This document shows positions 1 to 8,378 of a stretch of 52,122 nt of DNA, one piece after another. A program made the position numbers and the translations under genes. How positions within the stretch are numbered: position 1 is the stretch's first letter; each line of letters opens with the position of its first letter. Origin of the DNA: an uncultured Bacteroidales bacterium (GTDB lineage Bacteria; Bacteroidota; Bacteroidia; Bacteroidales; UBA11471); NCBI GenBank assembly GCA_947593515.1, contig CANQDQ010000014.1, positions 1-52,122 of the forward strand, given 5' to 3'. The notes under the pieces were generated by a model. That model searched no databases and had not been told where the DNA came from. It saw only the letters and a list, made by a program, of their open reading frames with translations.

Positions 1-419
1 ATACTATATTGTTTGTCAAGTTTTCTGTACTCAATCTTTCTGCTTTGCTTCAAGATGTGGAACAGATATTTTCTCTCTCCTTTTGTTGCACTTCTATCTT
101 GACTGAACATTGAAAATAGAGCCGAAGAGTTGGCTCATTCATCTGAAAAGGTGTTATTTGAATTATCTTCTTTTAGTAAATTCTCGCAAAATTCGCTAAT
201 AGATAGCAAGATAAGAGCAGATAACGCCTACATCGGTAGCATATACCTACCCTTTCTAGGGTATCTATATAGCTTCTCGGTGTGGGTTCGCTGTTTATCC
301 ACTATCTAAGGCAATGCGAGAAGCCTACTAAAAGGGATATGCAGAGTACAATCCCACACCTTTTCTATATCTAATAGTAAACGGTTTCATCGGGATTGTG
401 AGCCACAAAACACAAAACA
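1..419. other. Gene-free AT-rich stretch at the left edge
   Basis: No convincing reading frame is present on either strand. Two inverted repeats are visible. The first is a small hairpin at 248-263 (six-base arms TACCCT and AGGGTA, loop of four). The second is a wider pair of eight-base arms, GCTTCTCG at 272-279 and CGAGAAGC at 317-324. They lie 100-170 bases upstream of the small secreted-protein gene at 420, so they could belong to its leader, but no clear TAnnTTTG promoter was found here. Confidence 0.5.
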
Positions 420-775
420 ATGAAAAAAATGCTTTTAATGGCTGGGCTGCTTGTCTGCTCTTTCGCAGCCTTCGCAACGGAATCAGCACAGTACGATGAT
501 TCCAAACTGCTAGCGCAGGGCTACAGTTATGAACAAGTGGTAAGAGCCTACTATGTAAATGGTGGAAGGCTTGAAATGCTCAAAATTAAAATCGCTGGGG
601 CAAAGTAGTACAGTATGCCGTTGGTAAGTACAATGGTAGGGATGACTGGCGTTCCGCTGGTAACACTGATATTCTCCGTACAAGCTACCAGTATGATGGA
701 GAATTAGCTAGAGAGTTTGAGAATAAGGCGTACATTCAAATCTCTGTAGGTAATATCCTTACAATCTACTTCTAA
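420..775 (+). pseudogene. Small secreted protein, interrupted by a frameshift
   Basis: The first frame gives 62 residues and begins with a signal peptide (MKKMLLMAGLLVCSFAAFA). It stops at 606-608. The next frame is open from 590 to a stop at 773-775 and reads on naturally from the same point (VVQYAVGKYNGRDDW, ending ILTIYF). Together they would make an exported protein of about 118 residues, or about 100 after signal cleavage. The frame change falls close to GGGGCAAAG at 597-605, so a one-base homopolymer change is likely. I do not recognise the family. It may be a real mutation in a decaying island or a sequencing error. The neighbour at 832 is also exported and of unknown function. Confidence 0.6.
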
Positions 776-831
776 CTTGCGGAAGTACACTGTAAACGGT
801 ATTTACTGCTCTAGTATCTGGAAATATTGTA

Positions 832-1425
832 ATGAAAAGAATACTCTGTGCAATACTTCTAATAACAGCTTGTTTGACTTCATTTGCTCAGAGTCAAATA
901 ACTGGTATCTGGGGGATTGACTTTAATTCCTCAATGAATACAGTTACCCAGAAGCTAATTTCTCGCGGTGTTAATAGCTCTGATATTCTGAAGTCCTCTA
1001 CAAATATTGTTCTAGAAGGGGCAGTAAGGTTCGCATCTGAAAATTTTGATGGTTGTTGCTTCTTCTTTGATAAAGATAAGTTCAAAATGGTTGTGTTTAA
1101 TAAGGCTATTCAGTATGAAGATGCTTTTACAACACATCTAAACTATAAGCAGGCAGAGCAATGGTTAGCGAATAATCGCTATAAGGTAAACCAAGTTATT
1201 GCATCGCTTAAATCTGATTTAGTCGCTAAGTATGGCACACCACACTTAGAAAGAGAAGACCGCTTACTATGGAAGTCTGCAAACGGCAACATTATTGAAA
1301 TAGAAATAAAAAAGACACTTGATATTAGTTCTGAAATTGGTAAACCAGAAATGTATAATGAATACGGTGCTATTCCTCAATACTATATCTCTGTAATCAT
1401 AGTTCAACCTCAGGAAAGTATGTAA
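832..1425 (+). CDS. Secreted protein of unknown function
   Basis: This is a 197-residue protein with a clear signal peptide (MKRILCAILLITACLTSFAQ) and no further membrane segment. It should be periplasmic or released. The mature part begins with an alternating pattern around GIWGIDFNSSM. It has no cysteine-rich or catalytic motif that I recognise, apart from a CC pair near residue 81. Composition is AT-rich like the rest of the left block and unlike the core genes to the right. A strong hairpin terminator follows at 1451-1494, so it is probably transcribed alone or with the broken gene at 420. Function unknown. Confidence 0.7.
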   Translation: MKRILCAILLITACLTSFAQSQITGIWGIDFNSSMNTVTQKLISRGVNSSDILKSSTNIVLEGAVRFASENFDGCCFFFDKDKFKMVVFNKAIQYEDAFTTHLNYKQAEQWLANNRYKVNQVIASLKSDLVAKYGTPHLEREDRLLWKSANGNIIEIEIKKTLDISSEIGKPEMYNEYGAIPQYYISVIIVQPQESM

Positions 1426-1450
1426 GTGTCTTTCACCCCCACAAAACATT

Positions 1451-1494
1451 AGAAGCTGTATCAAAAACTCAAATCTGATACAGCTTCTTTTTTT
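1451..1494 (+). terminator. Intrinsic terminator after the secreted-protein gene
   Basis: A perfect 13-base stem (AGAAGCTGTATCA at 1451-1463 with its complement at 1476-1488) closes a 12-base loop. A run of T follows to about 1494. It lies 25 bases after the stop codon at 1425. Confidence 0.85.
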
Positions 1495-1545
1495 ATAGCT
1501 GTATTCAGTATGACAAAGATACAATTTTGAAAGCAATTTACAATA
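1495..1545 (-). repeat. Promoter-like repeat, copy A (minus strand)
   Basis: About 50 bases here recur at 2319-2367 with a handful of differences, and a more diverged copy lies at 4392-4427. Read on the minus strand the sequence contains the Bacteroidetes -7 element TATCTTTG, with TTG about 18 bases further upstream. The 4392-4427 copy sits at the start of the ORF6N gene. Copies A and B have no recognisable minus-strand gene behind them. Confidence 0.6.
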
Positions 1546-1594
1546 ACGGGGGGCGGAAAAAATCCGTCCTCGTTGAAATTTGAGAAAAATAACG

Positions 1595-1602
1595 TAATTT
1601 TG
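1595..1602 (+). promoter_or_regulatory. -7 element for the gene at 1621
   Basis: TAATTTTG fits TAnnTTTG, with TTGA at 1573-1576, 18 bases upstream, as a weak -33 element. The expected transcript start near 1609 lies downstream of the upstream in-frame ATG at 1573. This makes ATG 1621 the translation start. Confidence 0.65.
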
Positions 1603-1620
1603 CATCAAAACATTCAGACT

Positions 1621-1917
1621 ATGGCACAGGATATATCAGAGTTTAAGATACTGACAAAGGAGGTAATCGAAAAGTGTAACGAAACCGGAGATACCCCGTA
1701 TGGGTATCTCGTAGATTTCTACAAGAATCGCAAACAGGGTAAGGTATGGTGGACAGGCATCTTAGGCGAACTCTGTTTCCCCTATTTCTCATTCGATAAG
1801 AAAACGATATATAATCTCGGAGTGGACTATCCATACAATCTGACAACAGAACAGAAGAAGGTATTCGACGAAGAAAACCCGTTTTGGCGCGATTTCTTCG
1901 CGTGGCGGTGCGAATAA
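1621..1917 (+). CDS. Small conserved cytosolic protein, function unknown
   Basis: This is a 98-residue protein starting MAQDISEFK. It has no signal peptide, no membrane segment, many aromatic residues, and a C-terminus ending in a WRDFFAWRCE stretch. The start at 1621 is preferred over the in-frame ATG at 1573 because a TAnnTTTG promoter lies between them. It resembles short hypothetical proteins common in Bacteroidales, but I cannot name a family. It is followed 78 bases later by the TfoX-N gene on the same strand, and the two may be co-transcribed. Confidence 0.65.
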   Translation: MAQDISEFKILTKEVIEKCNETGDTPYGYLVDFYKNRKQGKVWWTGILGELCFPYFSFDKKTIYNLGVDYPYNLTTEQKKVFDEENPFWRDFFAWRCE

Positions 1918-1995
1918 TCATCTCCGCATACCTGCTGCAACTCCTTTCATTTGTTTCAAAGGTTTAGTGTTGAATAACAATACGTATCATGTTTT

Positions 1996-2310
1996 ATGCC
2001 CTGTACTACTGACTTTATTGAATTTATATGCACTACGCTAACTCCTTTGGGTGATATACGCAGCCGCAAGATGATGGGTGATTATGTGATATACGTAAAC
2101 GAAAAGTCTGTGATCACCGCTTGCGACAATATCGCATATGTAAAGAAACTTCCTTGTATTGCCGACTTGATGACTGATGCGGAGTGTGGTTGCCCTTACG
2201 AGGGAGCAAAGGAAGCGTACATTCTTGACTTCACCGATACCCGCAAAGTCCGTAAAGTAATTGGAATCTTATGGGATAATCTCCCGTTTCCGAAATCAAA
2301 AAAGAAGTAA
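1996..2310 (+). CDS. TfoX/Sxy N-terminal domain protein
   Basis: This 104-residue protein matches the TfoX N-terminal domain in length and pattern: a helical start (DFIEFICTTL), then the typical RSRKMMGDYVIYVNEK strand pair, then a C-terminal segment with YILDFTD before a basic tail. In gammaproteobacteria the two-domain Sxy/TfoX protein controls natural competence. Stand-alone N-domain proteins are widespread in Bacteroidetes and have no settled function. No DNA-binding motif is obvious. It sits in the AT-rich left block, which suggests accessory origin. Family assignment is fairly sure; role is not. Confidence 0.75.
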   Translation: MPCTTDFIEFICTTLTPLGDIRSRKMMGDYVIYVNEKSVITACDNIAYVKKLPCIADLMTDAECGCPYEGAKEAYILDFTDTRKVRKVIGILWDNLPFPKSKKK

Positions 2311-2318
2311 TCCCTGCC

Positions 2319-2367
2319 ATAGCTGTATTCAATATGACAAAAATACAATTTTGAAAGCAATTACAAC
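2319..2367 (-). repeat. Promoter-like repeat, copy B (minus strand)
   Basis: This is a second copy of the sequence at 1495-1545, starting only nine bases after the TfoX-N stop codon. On the minus strand it keeps the -7 form TATTTTTG. No minus-strand gene follows it: downstream on that strand is the antisense of the TfoX-N gene. Confidence 0.6.
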
Positions 2368-2400
2368 ACAGCAGACAGGGTAAATCTGCGTAACCTCTGA

Positions 2401-2572
2401 ACGCTCCGCAACTGTGTGCGTGAGAACTACAAGCACGGTATAGGTGTGGATAGTCTGATTTACGGAGAGGGCTTTGACGGAGAGAATTTGGATACTCTTA
2501 CCTCTCTCAAAAGCACGTTTTGACCTCATGGTTAAGCGAATTAAGGAGCTTGATGAATATACTACAATTTGA
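2401..2572 (+). pseudogene. Possible remnant of an unidentified gene
   Basis: One frame is open from 2401 to a stop at 2521 and reads like protein (ENYKHGIGVDSLIYGEGFDG). A neighbouring frame continues from about 2513 to a stop at 2570-2572 (FDLMVKRIKELDEY). No start codon with a promoter precedes it, and an in-frame stop lies at 2398-2400. The likely reading is the 3' end of a decayed gene with a frameshift near 2510. I do not recognise the family. Confidence 0.3.
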
Positions 2573-2664
2573 ATTGTATAGACGACATCTTTCAAAGACA
2601 ATAAAAATTAAGAAACTATAATGTTAAAACTCAATTATCGAGAACAATATCGCTAATTACTTCT

Positions 2665-2672
2665 TATATTTG
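2665..2672 (+). promoter_or_regulatory. -7 element for the lipoprotein gene at 2702
   Basis: TATATTTG matches TAnnTTTG exactly and lies 30 bases before the ATG. No convincing TTTG is seen at the -33 position. Confidence 0.6.
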
Positions 2673-2701
2673 CAATTATTAAACAATAACATATACAGCG
2701 T

Positions 2702-3366
2702 ATGAAAAAATTTTTATTGTCTTTAGCCGCTGTGTTTTCTTTTGTTTTCTTCTTTAACTCATGTGCTAATGATGAAAGCATTAGCAACAACGGTTATTCT
2801 GAGGAAGAGAATGCTAAAATCGAAACATTAATGAATTTGTTCGATTCTTATGGTTGGGAACTTGATACGACTGTTAGTTTAGAGCAGCGTAACAAAGAGT
2901 TATTAGAAATGGATTATGAAAAAACTAAAAATTTCTTAGAGTATATGAAGAAAGGCATTGAATTCGATAATTTTGAACCTATCCTTCAAGATAAGAATAA
3001 CGAGCAAGAATTATAGAACGACACAAAAGCTACAAGAGCTTATATGACATTTTCTATGGAAGTTACAGCAGTGCTGTAGCTTCAGCGCAAACAACTATGA
3101 TTTTGGCTTATGAAGGTCCAAATCCATCAAGTATAACAATAGAAAGAACAAGCGTTTTCTCTAATCCTGCAACAACTTGGTCGCCAGATTCTTATAATTC
3201 TTTTAGCTTTTCTGGAAATAGATGTGATAATATAAAAACGACAGGAACCATTAAATACGGCAGTATTTATAAGCATAAATACGAAATGGTTGGATGGTAT
3301 TCAAAGAACAGTTCAGGTGTTGTCAATGATGGGAAAATAGCAAGTTTTCATGAGATATATTCATAA
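2702..3366 (+). pseudogene. Lipoprotein of unknown function, split by a frameshift
   Basis: The first frame gives 104 residues with a lipoprotein signal (MKKFLLSLAAVFSFVFFFNSC, Cys at residue 21) and stops at 3014-3016. A second frame is open from 3001 to 3366 and continues at once with protein-like sequence (ERHKSYKSLYDIFYGSYSSA), then an aromatic C-terminal part. The best explanation is one lipoprotein of about 220 residues with a single frameshift near 3001-3016. The alternative is a second gene starting at ATG 3097 (89 residues, no signal peptide), which is less likely because the frame is already coding-like upstream of that ATG. The family is not recognised. Either island decay or a sequencing error could explain it. 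Confidence 0.6.
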
Positions 3367-3380
3367 TACATCACCATTAG

Positions 3381-3735
3381 CCGGTCAAAACCCTGTTCGG
3401 GGTCGTCGATTTCTTCCAGCCGTTCCCTCGCTAACTGGGCAAGCCATTGTTTGAACGGCTCTGCTTTGGGCGACGGAATAGACTATACCAATCGGAAAAG
3501 TTGCTCTGTATCTGCGACATCGGTAAAACGCATTTTCCCGTCGGCAGCGGGTAGTTTCAAACCGTGACAATTTGTCACGGTTTCATTTCCTTCCGCTTTA
3601 AGGCGCTGTTTCAGTTTTCGCCAATAAGCAGGAGCGTCTACGCTGTCGGTCAATACCTCGACTACGTCCACGATAGATACGTACCATTTCTCCGTTTCAT
3701 CGTCCCATACGGTGCACGCACCTTACGTTGTTCGA
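3381..3735 (-). pseudogene. Decayed Bro-N domain protein (phage antirepressor/DinD-like)
   Basis: On the minus strand, pieces of a Bro-N domain protein can be read in order: an N-terminal IQLFEQRKVR piece near 3735, a frameshift near 3720, then VWDDETEKWYVSIVDVVEVL through FTDVADTEQLFRLV. An amber stop follows at the place where a glutamine codon is usual. The same frame then continues SIPSPKAEPFKQWLAQLARE to about 3381, where similarity ends abruptly. The C-terminal part usual in this family (over 150 residues) is missing. So the gene has at least one frameshift, one nonsense codon and a 3' truncation. The family is known from phages and mobile elements, which fits the adjacent ORF6N gene and the island context. 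Confidence 0.75.
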
Positions 3736-3816
3736 ATAATTGAATAGCTTACTTTGGGGTCATCTCTTTTTATCTTGTTTCATTGTCATTGCGATATATA
3801 CACCGTATTTTTTCAA

Positions 3817-4362
3817 TTACTTTTTCCGCTTGACGGTGTGTTTCAGCTTCAATACGGCAAAGTTCAATTCTATTTCGGTTTCCGTGCCGGTGGTCTGCAT
3901 ATCCTCGCCGAACAGGTCTGCCATGATTTCGCCGCTTTTCTGCATCAAGGTCTTTTGTTGGAATTTGTCGGGGTTGGCAGACATCTCGCCGATTGTGCGG
4001 GAGAGTTCGCGCAACTTGGCAAAGGCTTCGATGATTGCAATAGTGGTTTGTGCCGCCCGTTCGCTTTTCAGAATCGTGGCAAGCATATACAGCCCTTTCT
4101 CCGTAAAGGCTTTCGGGAGAACGCGTGTTTTCGGAGATAAATTTGCGATCAAAAATTTTGATTGCAAATTTTCAAATTCTGTTTTGTCAATTTCGAAAAC
4201 ATACCCTTTCGGAAATTTGTCGGGATTGTTTTTTACTGCTTGATTGACTTCACGGGTTTCCACGCCGTAGAGTTCGGCGACGGAAAAGTCGAGCAACACA
4301 TCTTGGTCGCGCAGGCGTACCACTTTTTCGCTCACCTCTCCGAATTTGACTATACCATTCAT
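3817..4362 (-). CDS. ORF6N domain protein
   Basis: This is a 181-residue protein starting MNGIVKFGEV. The N-terminal third matches the ORF6N domain (IVRLRDQDVLLDFSVAELYG-type strand and helix pattern, VNQAVKNNPDKFPKGYVF, then ALTEKGLYMLATIL-type helix). The rest is helical and ends in a lysine-rich tail. ORF6N is a DNA-binding-associated domain of phage antirepressor-like proteins, and multiple copies are common in Bacteroidales. The ATG at 4395 is rejected because the -7 element at 4393-4400 overlaps it. It lies between the tRNA-Arg 3' end and the broken Bro-N gene on the same strand. Probably a regulator acquired with the island; no target can be named. Confidence 0.8.
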   Translation of the reverse strand: MNGIVKFGEVSEKVVRLRDQDVLLDFSVAELYGVETREVNQAVKNNPDKFPKGYVFEIDKTEFENLQSKFLIANLSPKTRVLPKAFTEKGLYMLATILKSERAAQTTIAIIEAFAKLRELSRTIGEMSANPDKFQQKTLMQKSGEIMADLFGEDMQTTGTETEIELNFAVLKLKHTVKRKK

Positions 4363-4391
4363 TGTGTCGTATTTTGTTTTTAGATCGAGAA

Positions 4392-4427
4392 ACAAAGATA
4401 TAAAATTTTAATGCAATTTACAATAAT
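4392..4427 (-). promoter_or_regulatory. Promoter of the ORF6N gene (diverged repeat copy C)
   Basis: On the minus strand this has TATCTTTG (4393-4400) and an upstream TTG, and it shares the CAATTTACAATA segment with the repeats at 1495-1545. It lies about 30 bases before the chosen start at 4362. Confidence 0.65.
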
Positions 4428-4475
4428 GCCGTCATATATTCGGACGAGCAGCCTGCGGTATGTAAAAGGGTGAGG

Positions 4476-4550
4476 TGGTACTCTCGCCGGGAATCGAACC
4501 CGGATTTAAAGTTTAGGAAACTTCCGTTCTATCCATTGAACTACAAGAGC
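4476..4550 (-). tRNA. tRNA-Arg (anticodon CCT)
   Basis: A full cloverleaf reads on the minus strand: acceptor GCTCTTG pairs with CGAGAGT, the anticodon loop is TTCCTAA with CCT at 34-36, the T arm contains GGTTCGATTCC, and CCA is encoded. It decodes AGG. The 3' end points left, directly at the AT-rich accessory block, as expected of an island integrated at a tRNA 3' end. Confidence 0.95.
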
Positions 4551-4576
4551 CTGTGCGGGAGCGGGGAGGGGAATTG

Positions 4577-4587
4577 CCCCCCCCCCC
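4577..4587. repeat. Run of 11 C (G on the tRNA-Arg strand)
   Basis: An uninterrupted C11 tract lies between the promoter and the body of the tRNA-Arg gene, so the primary transcript would carry G11 in its leader. It is either a slippage-prone tract or a spot of length uncertainty. Confidence 0.8.
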
Positions 4588-4599
4588 GCAACGCGGCGG

Positions 4600-4631
4600 C
4601 AAAATTATACAATTTGTCGTACTTATGCAAA
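4600..4631 (-). promoter_or_regulatory. Promoter of tRNA-Arg
   Basis: On the minus strand, TTTG (4628-4631) is followed after 20 bases by TAATTTTG (4600-4607). This is an excellent fit to the Bacteroidetes vegetative promoter. Confidence 0.8.
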
Positions 4632-4650
4632 TTTCCGACGTCGAAGGCGT

Positions 4651-5376
4651 TTAGTCGAACAGCGTGTGCATGATTTCAAGCGAACGTATCTCGGGTAGCT
4701 CGGTCTGGTGCAGGCGGTAGTAGCCGATGATTTGTTCGAGTATGTGTCGGCGGTCGTCGCGGGTGAAGCGGAAGCGGTGCAGGTTGCGGGCGTTCATGCG
4801 CATCAGCAGGGCGAATATCTCGGACTCGCGCGCCGGAAGCATATACCCGTGCGGGGGCGTTTCGGCGACGAATACCCCTTCGAGCAGGTCGAAGAAGCGC
4901 CCTTCGGCATACTGCTCCACGTTGGGCTGGAAGCCTAAGAAGCCCGACAGCCGCAGCAGAAACCAAAGGTGGAAATTGGCTTTGCCCTCTTCCATCAGGT
5001 CGAACAGCCGAATCGACTGCGTGAGAAAATCGAAAAAAGCGGGGTTGCTCTCCGGCTCGCGAAAGAGTCGCCACACCATTTCCGCCAAAAACAGCGTAAC
5101 GGCATTTTTCACCGGGTCGTAGTGCAGGTGCTGCCATACTTCGACCTGCCGCGCCTCTTTGATGCGGAAAATATCCTGCCCCGCCTGCCGCTCGGAATCG
5201 ATTTCGAGATAGGTGAAAGGTCGGAAAAGCGGGCGCAGCAGGCGCGAGCGGCGACCCTGCTGCTGCGGCAGCAGGTAGGCAGCCAGCCCGAAGCGCTCGG
5301 TATAGACCTGCGCTATCGACATCTTGTCGTTGTAGGCAATCGTGTGGAGCACTATTCCGCGTGTCTTTTCCTGCAT
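4651..5376 (-). CDS. recO: DNA repair protein RecO
   Basis: This is a 241-residue protein starting MQEKTRGIVLHTIAYNDKMS. It shows the RecO layout: an N-terminal OB fold (about residues 1-80, GIVLHTI-type strand, then LLPQQQGRRS), followed by a helical C-terminal domain with the LSGFLGFQPN segment. RecO anneals single strands and, with RecR, loads RecA on gapped DNA. The length is normal for Bacteroidetes RecO. The usual zinc cysteines of some RecO proteins are absent, as is common in this phylum. Upstream ATG/GTG candidates give a cysteine- and arginine-rich extension not expected of the family, so 5376 is chosen. It is transcribed toward the tRNA-Arg promoter and overlaps no neighbour. Confidence 0.92.
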   Translation of the reverse strand: MQEKTRGIVLHTIAYNDKMSIAQVYTERFGLAAYLLPQQQGRRSRLLRPLFRPFTYLEIDSERQAGQDIFRIKEARQVEVWQHLHYDPVKNAVTLFLAEMVWRLFREPESNPAFFDFLTQSIRLFDLMEEGKANFHLWFLLRLSGFLGFQPNVEQYAEGRFFDLLEGVFVAETPPHGYMLPARESEIFALLMRMNARNLHRFRFTRDDRRHILEQIIGYYRLHQTELPEIRSLEIMHTLFD

Positions 5377-5453
5377 TTTTCTCTGTCGGCAAACTCGTTT
5401 CCGACACAAAAATGCTACAAATTGCGGAGACAGACAATTTTTTATTCAAATAT

Positions 5454-5484
5454 TTTGCCGATAAAAAAAAACGCTCTATATTTG
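5454..5484 (+). promoter_or_regulatory. Promoter of the tRNA-Glu/rpsT unit
   Basis: TTTG (5454-5457), a 19-base gap, then TATATTTG (5477-5484) give a near-ideal Bacteroidetes promoter 50 bases before the tRNA. It is suited to a stable RNA and ribosomal protein unit. Confidence 0.8.
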
Positions 5485-5534
5485 CACTCGCAATTTTCGG
5501 CACCCCTCCCGACGGTGGGTGCGGGTTGCGCGAT

Positions 5535-5609
5535 GGCCCATTCGTCTATCGGCTAGGACGCAAGATTTTCATTCTTGAAAGAGGGGTTCGATTCCCCTAT
5601 GGGCTACCA
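5535..5609 (+). tRNA. tRNA-Glu (anticodon TTC), copy 1
   Basis: Acceptor GGCCCAT pairs with ATGGGCT, the anticodon stem CAAGA/TCTTG encloses loop TTTTCAT (TTC at 34-36), and the T arm contains GGTTCGATTCC. CCA is encoded at 5607-5609. The gene is followed 38 bases later by rpsT, so co-transcription and processing are likely. Confidence 0.95.
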
Positions 5610-5647
5610 CAGAAAACATAAAAAATACCAATAAGGAGATTTATTGA

Positions 5648-5899
5648 ATGGCAAATCATCAATCATCTATCAAAAGAATCAGACAGACGCAGGCGAGAAA
5701 GTTGCGTAACAGATACTATGCCAAAACGGCTCGCAACGCCGTGCGCAAACTGCGCGCCACGACGGTGAAAGACGAAGCTGCGGCACTCTATCGCCAAGTT
5801 GCTTCCATGCTCGACAAGCTGGCAAAGCGCAACATTATCCACAAAAACAAAGCCGGAAACCTCAAATCGAAACTGGCTTTGCACGTCAATAAACTCTGA
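5648..5899 (+). CDS. rpsT: 30S ribosomal protein bS20
   Basis: This is an 83-residue, very basic helical protein starting [20 protein letters not shown], the standard S20 opening. It is followed by the family pattern [10 protein letters not shown] and the C-terminal [21 protein letters not shown] segment. It binds the 5' domain and the h44 region of 16S rRNA in the small subunit. The gene is sandwiched between two tRNA-Glu genes of identical body sequence. The strong promoter at 5454-5484 probably serves tRNA-Glu copy 1, rpsT and perhaps copy 2 as one transcript, ending at the hairpin near 6017-6046. Confidence 0.96.
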   Translation: MANHQSSIKRIRQTQARKLRNRYYAKTARNAVRKLRATTVKDEAAALYRQVASMLDKLAKRNIIHKNKAGNLKSKLALHVNKL

Positions 5900-5941
5900 T
5901 TCGCGCCACGTTGCGCCGTAGCCGCCGAACGCGGCACAGAA

Positions 5942-6013
5942 GGCCCATTCGTCTATCGGCTAGGACGCAAGATTTTCATTCTTGAAAGAGGGGTTCGATT
6001 CCCCTATGGGCTA
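5942..6013 (+). tRNA. tRNA-Glu (anticodon TTC), copy 2
   Basis: The 72-base body is identical to copy 1 at 5535. After the discriminator A the genome reads CAC, so CCA is not encoded here and must be added enzymatically. The two copies flank rpsT as direct repeats. Confidence 0.94.
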
Positions 6014-6016
6014 CAC

Positions 6017-6046
6017 AAAGCGTTGAGATATAATCTTGACGCTTTT
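6017..6046 (+). terminator. Probable terminator after tRNA-Glu copy 2
   Basis: AAAGCGT (6017-6023) pairs with ACGCTTT (6039-6045). Extra inner pairs (GAGAT with ATCTT) lengthen the hairpin, and a T-rich stretch follows (6043-6054). Confidence 0.55.
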
Positions 6047-6156
6047 GCTGTTTTACGACATTCGTCGGCAGCCGTTTGGGGCGCGGCACACGATGCCGGC
6101 GGCTTTTCACCTTTTTTAATAATAAATATTCTTTACAGCGACGCAAAAGAGACTGA

Positions 6157-8283
<2,127 letters not shown>

Positions 8284-8312
8284 TACGGCGGGTTCACACC
8301 CATCGCATACTG

Positions 8313-8345
8313 CAAGCCCGACCGCCGTTTCGACGGTCGGGCTTG
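8313..8345 (+). terminator. Hairpin after gyrB
   Basis: A perfect 12-base stem (CAAGCCCGACCG with its complement) encloses a nine-base loop. No T run follows, so it may attenuate or protect the 3' end rather than stop transcription fully before rnr. Confidence 0.65.
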
Positions 8346-8378
8346 ACCCAAAAATCAACAAGTACAAAAAACGACTTT

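Noticed and set aside
3740..4243. A 167-residue plus-strand frame opposite the ORF6N gene
   Set aside because: The minus strand has a recognised domain with promoter. The plus frame is its shadow.
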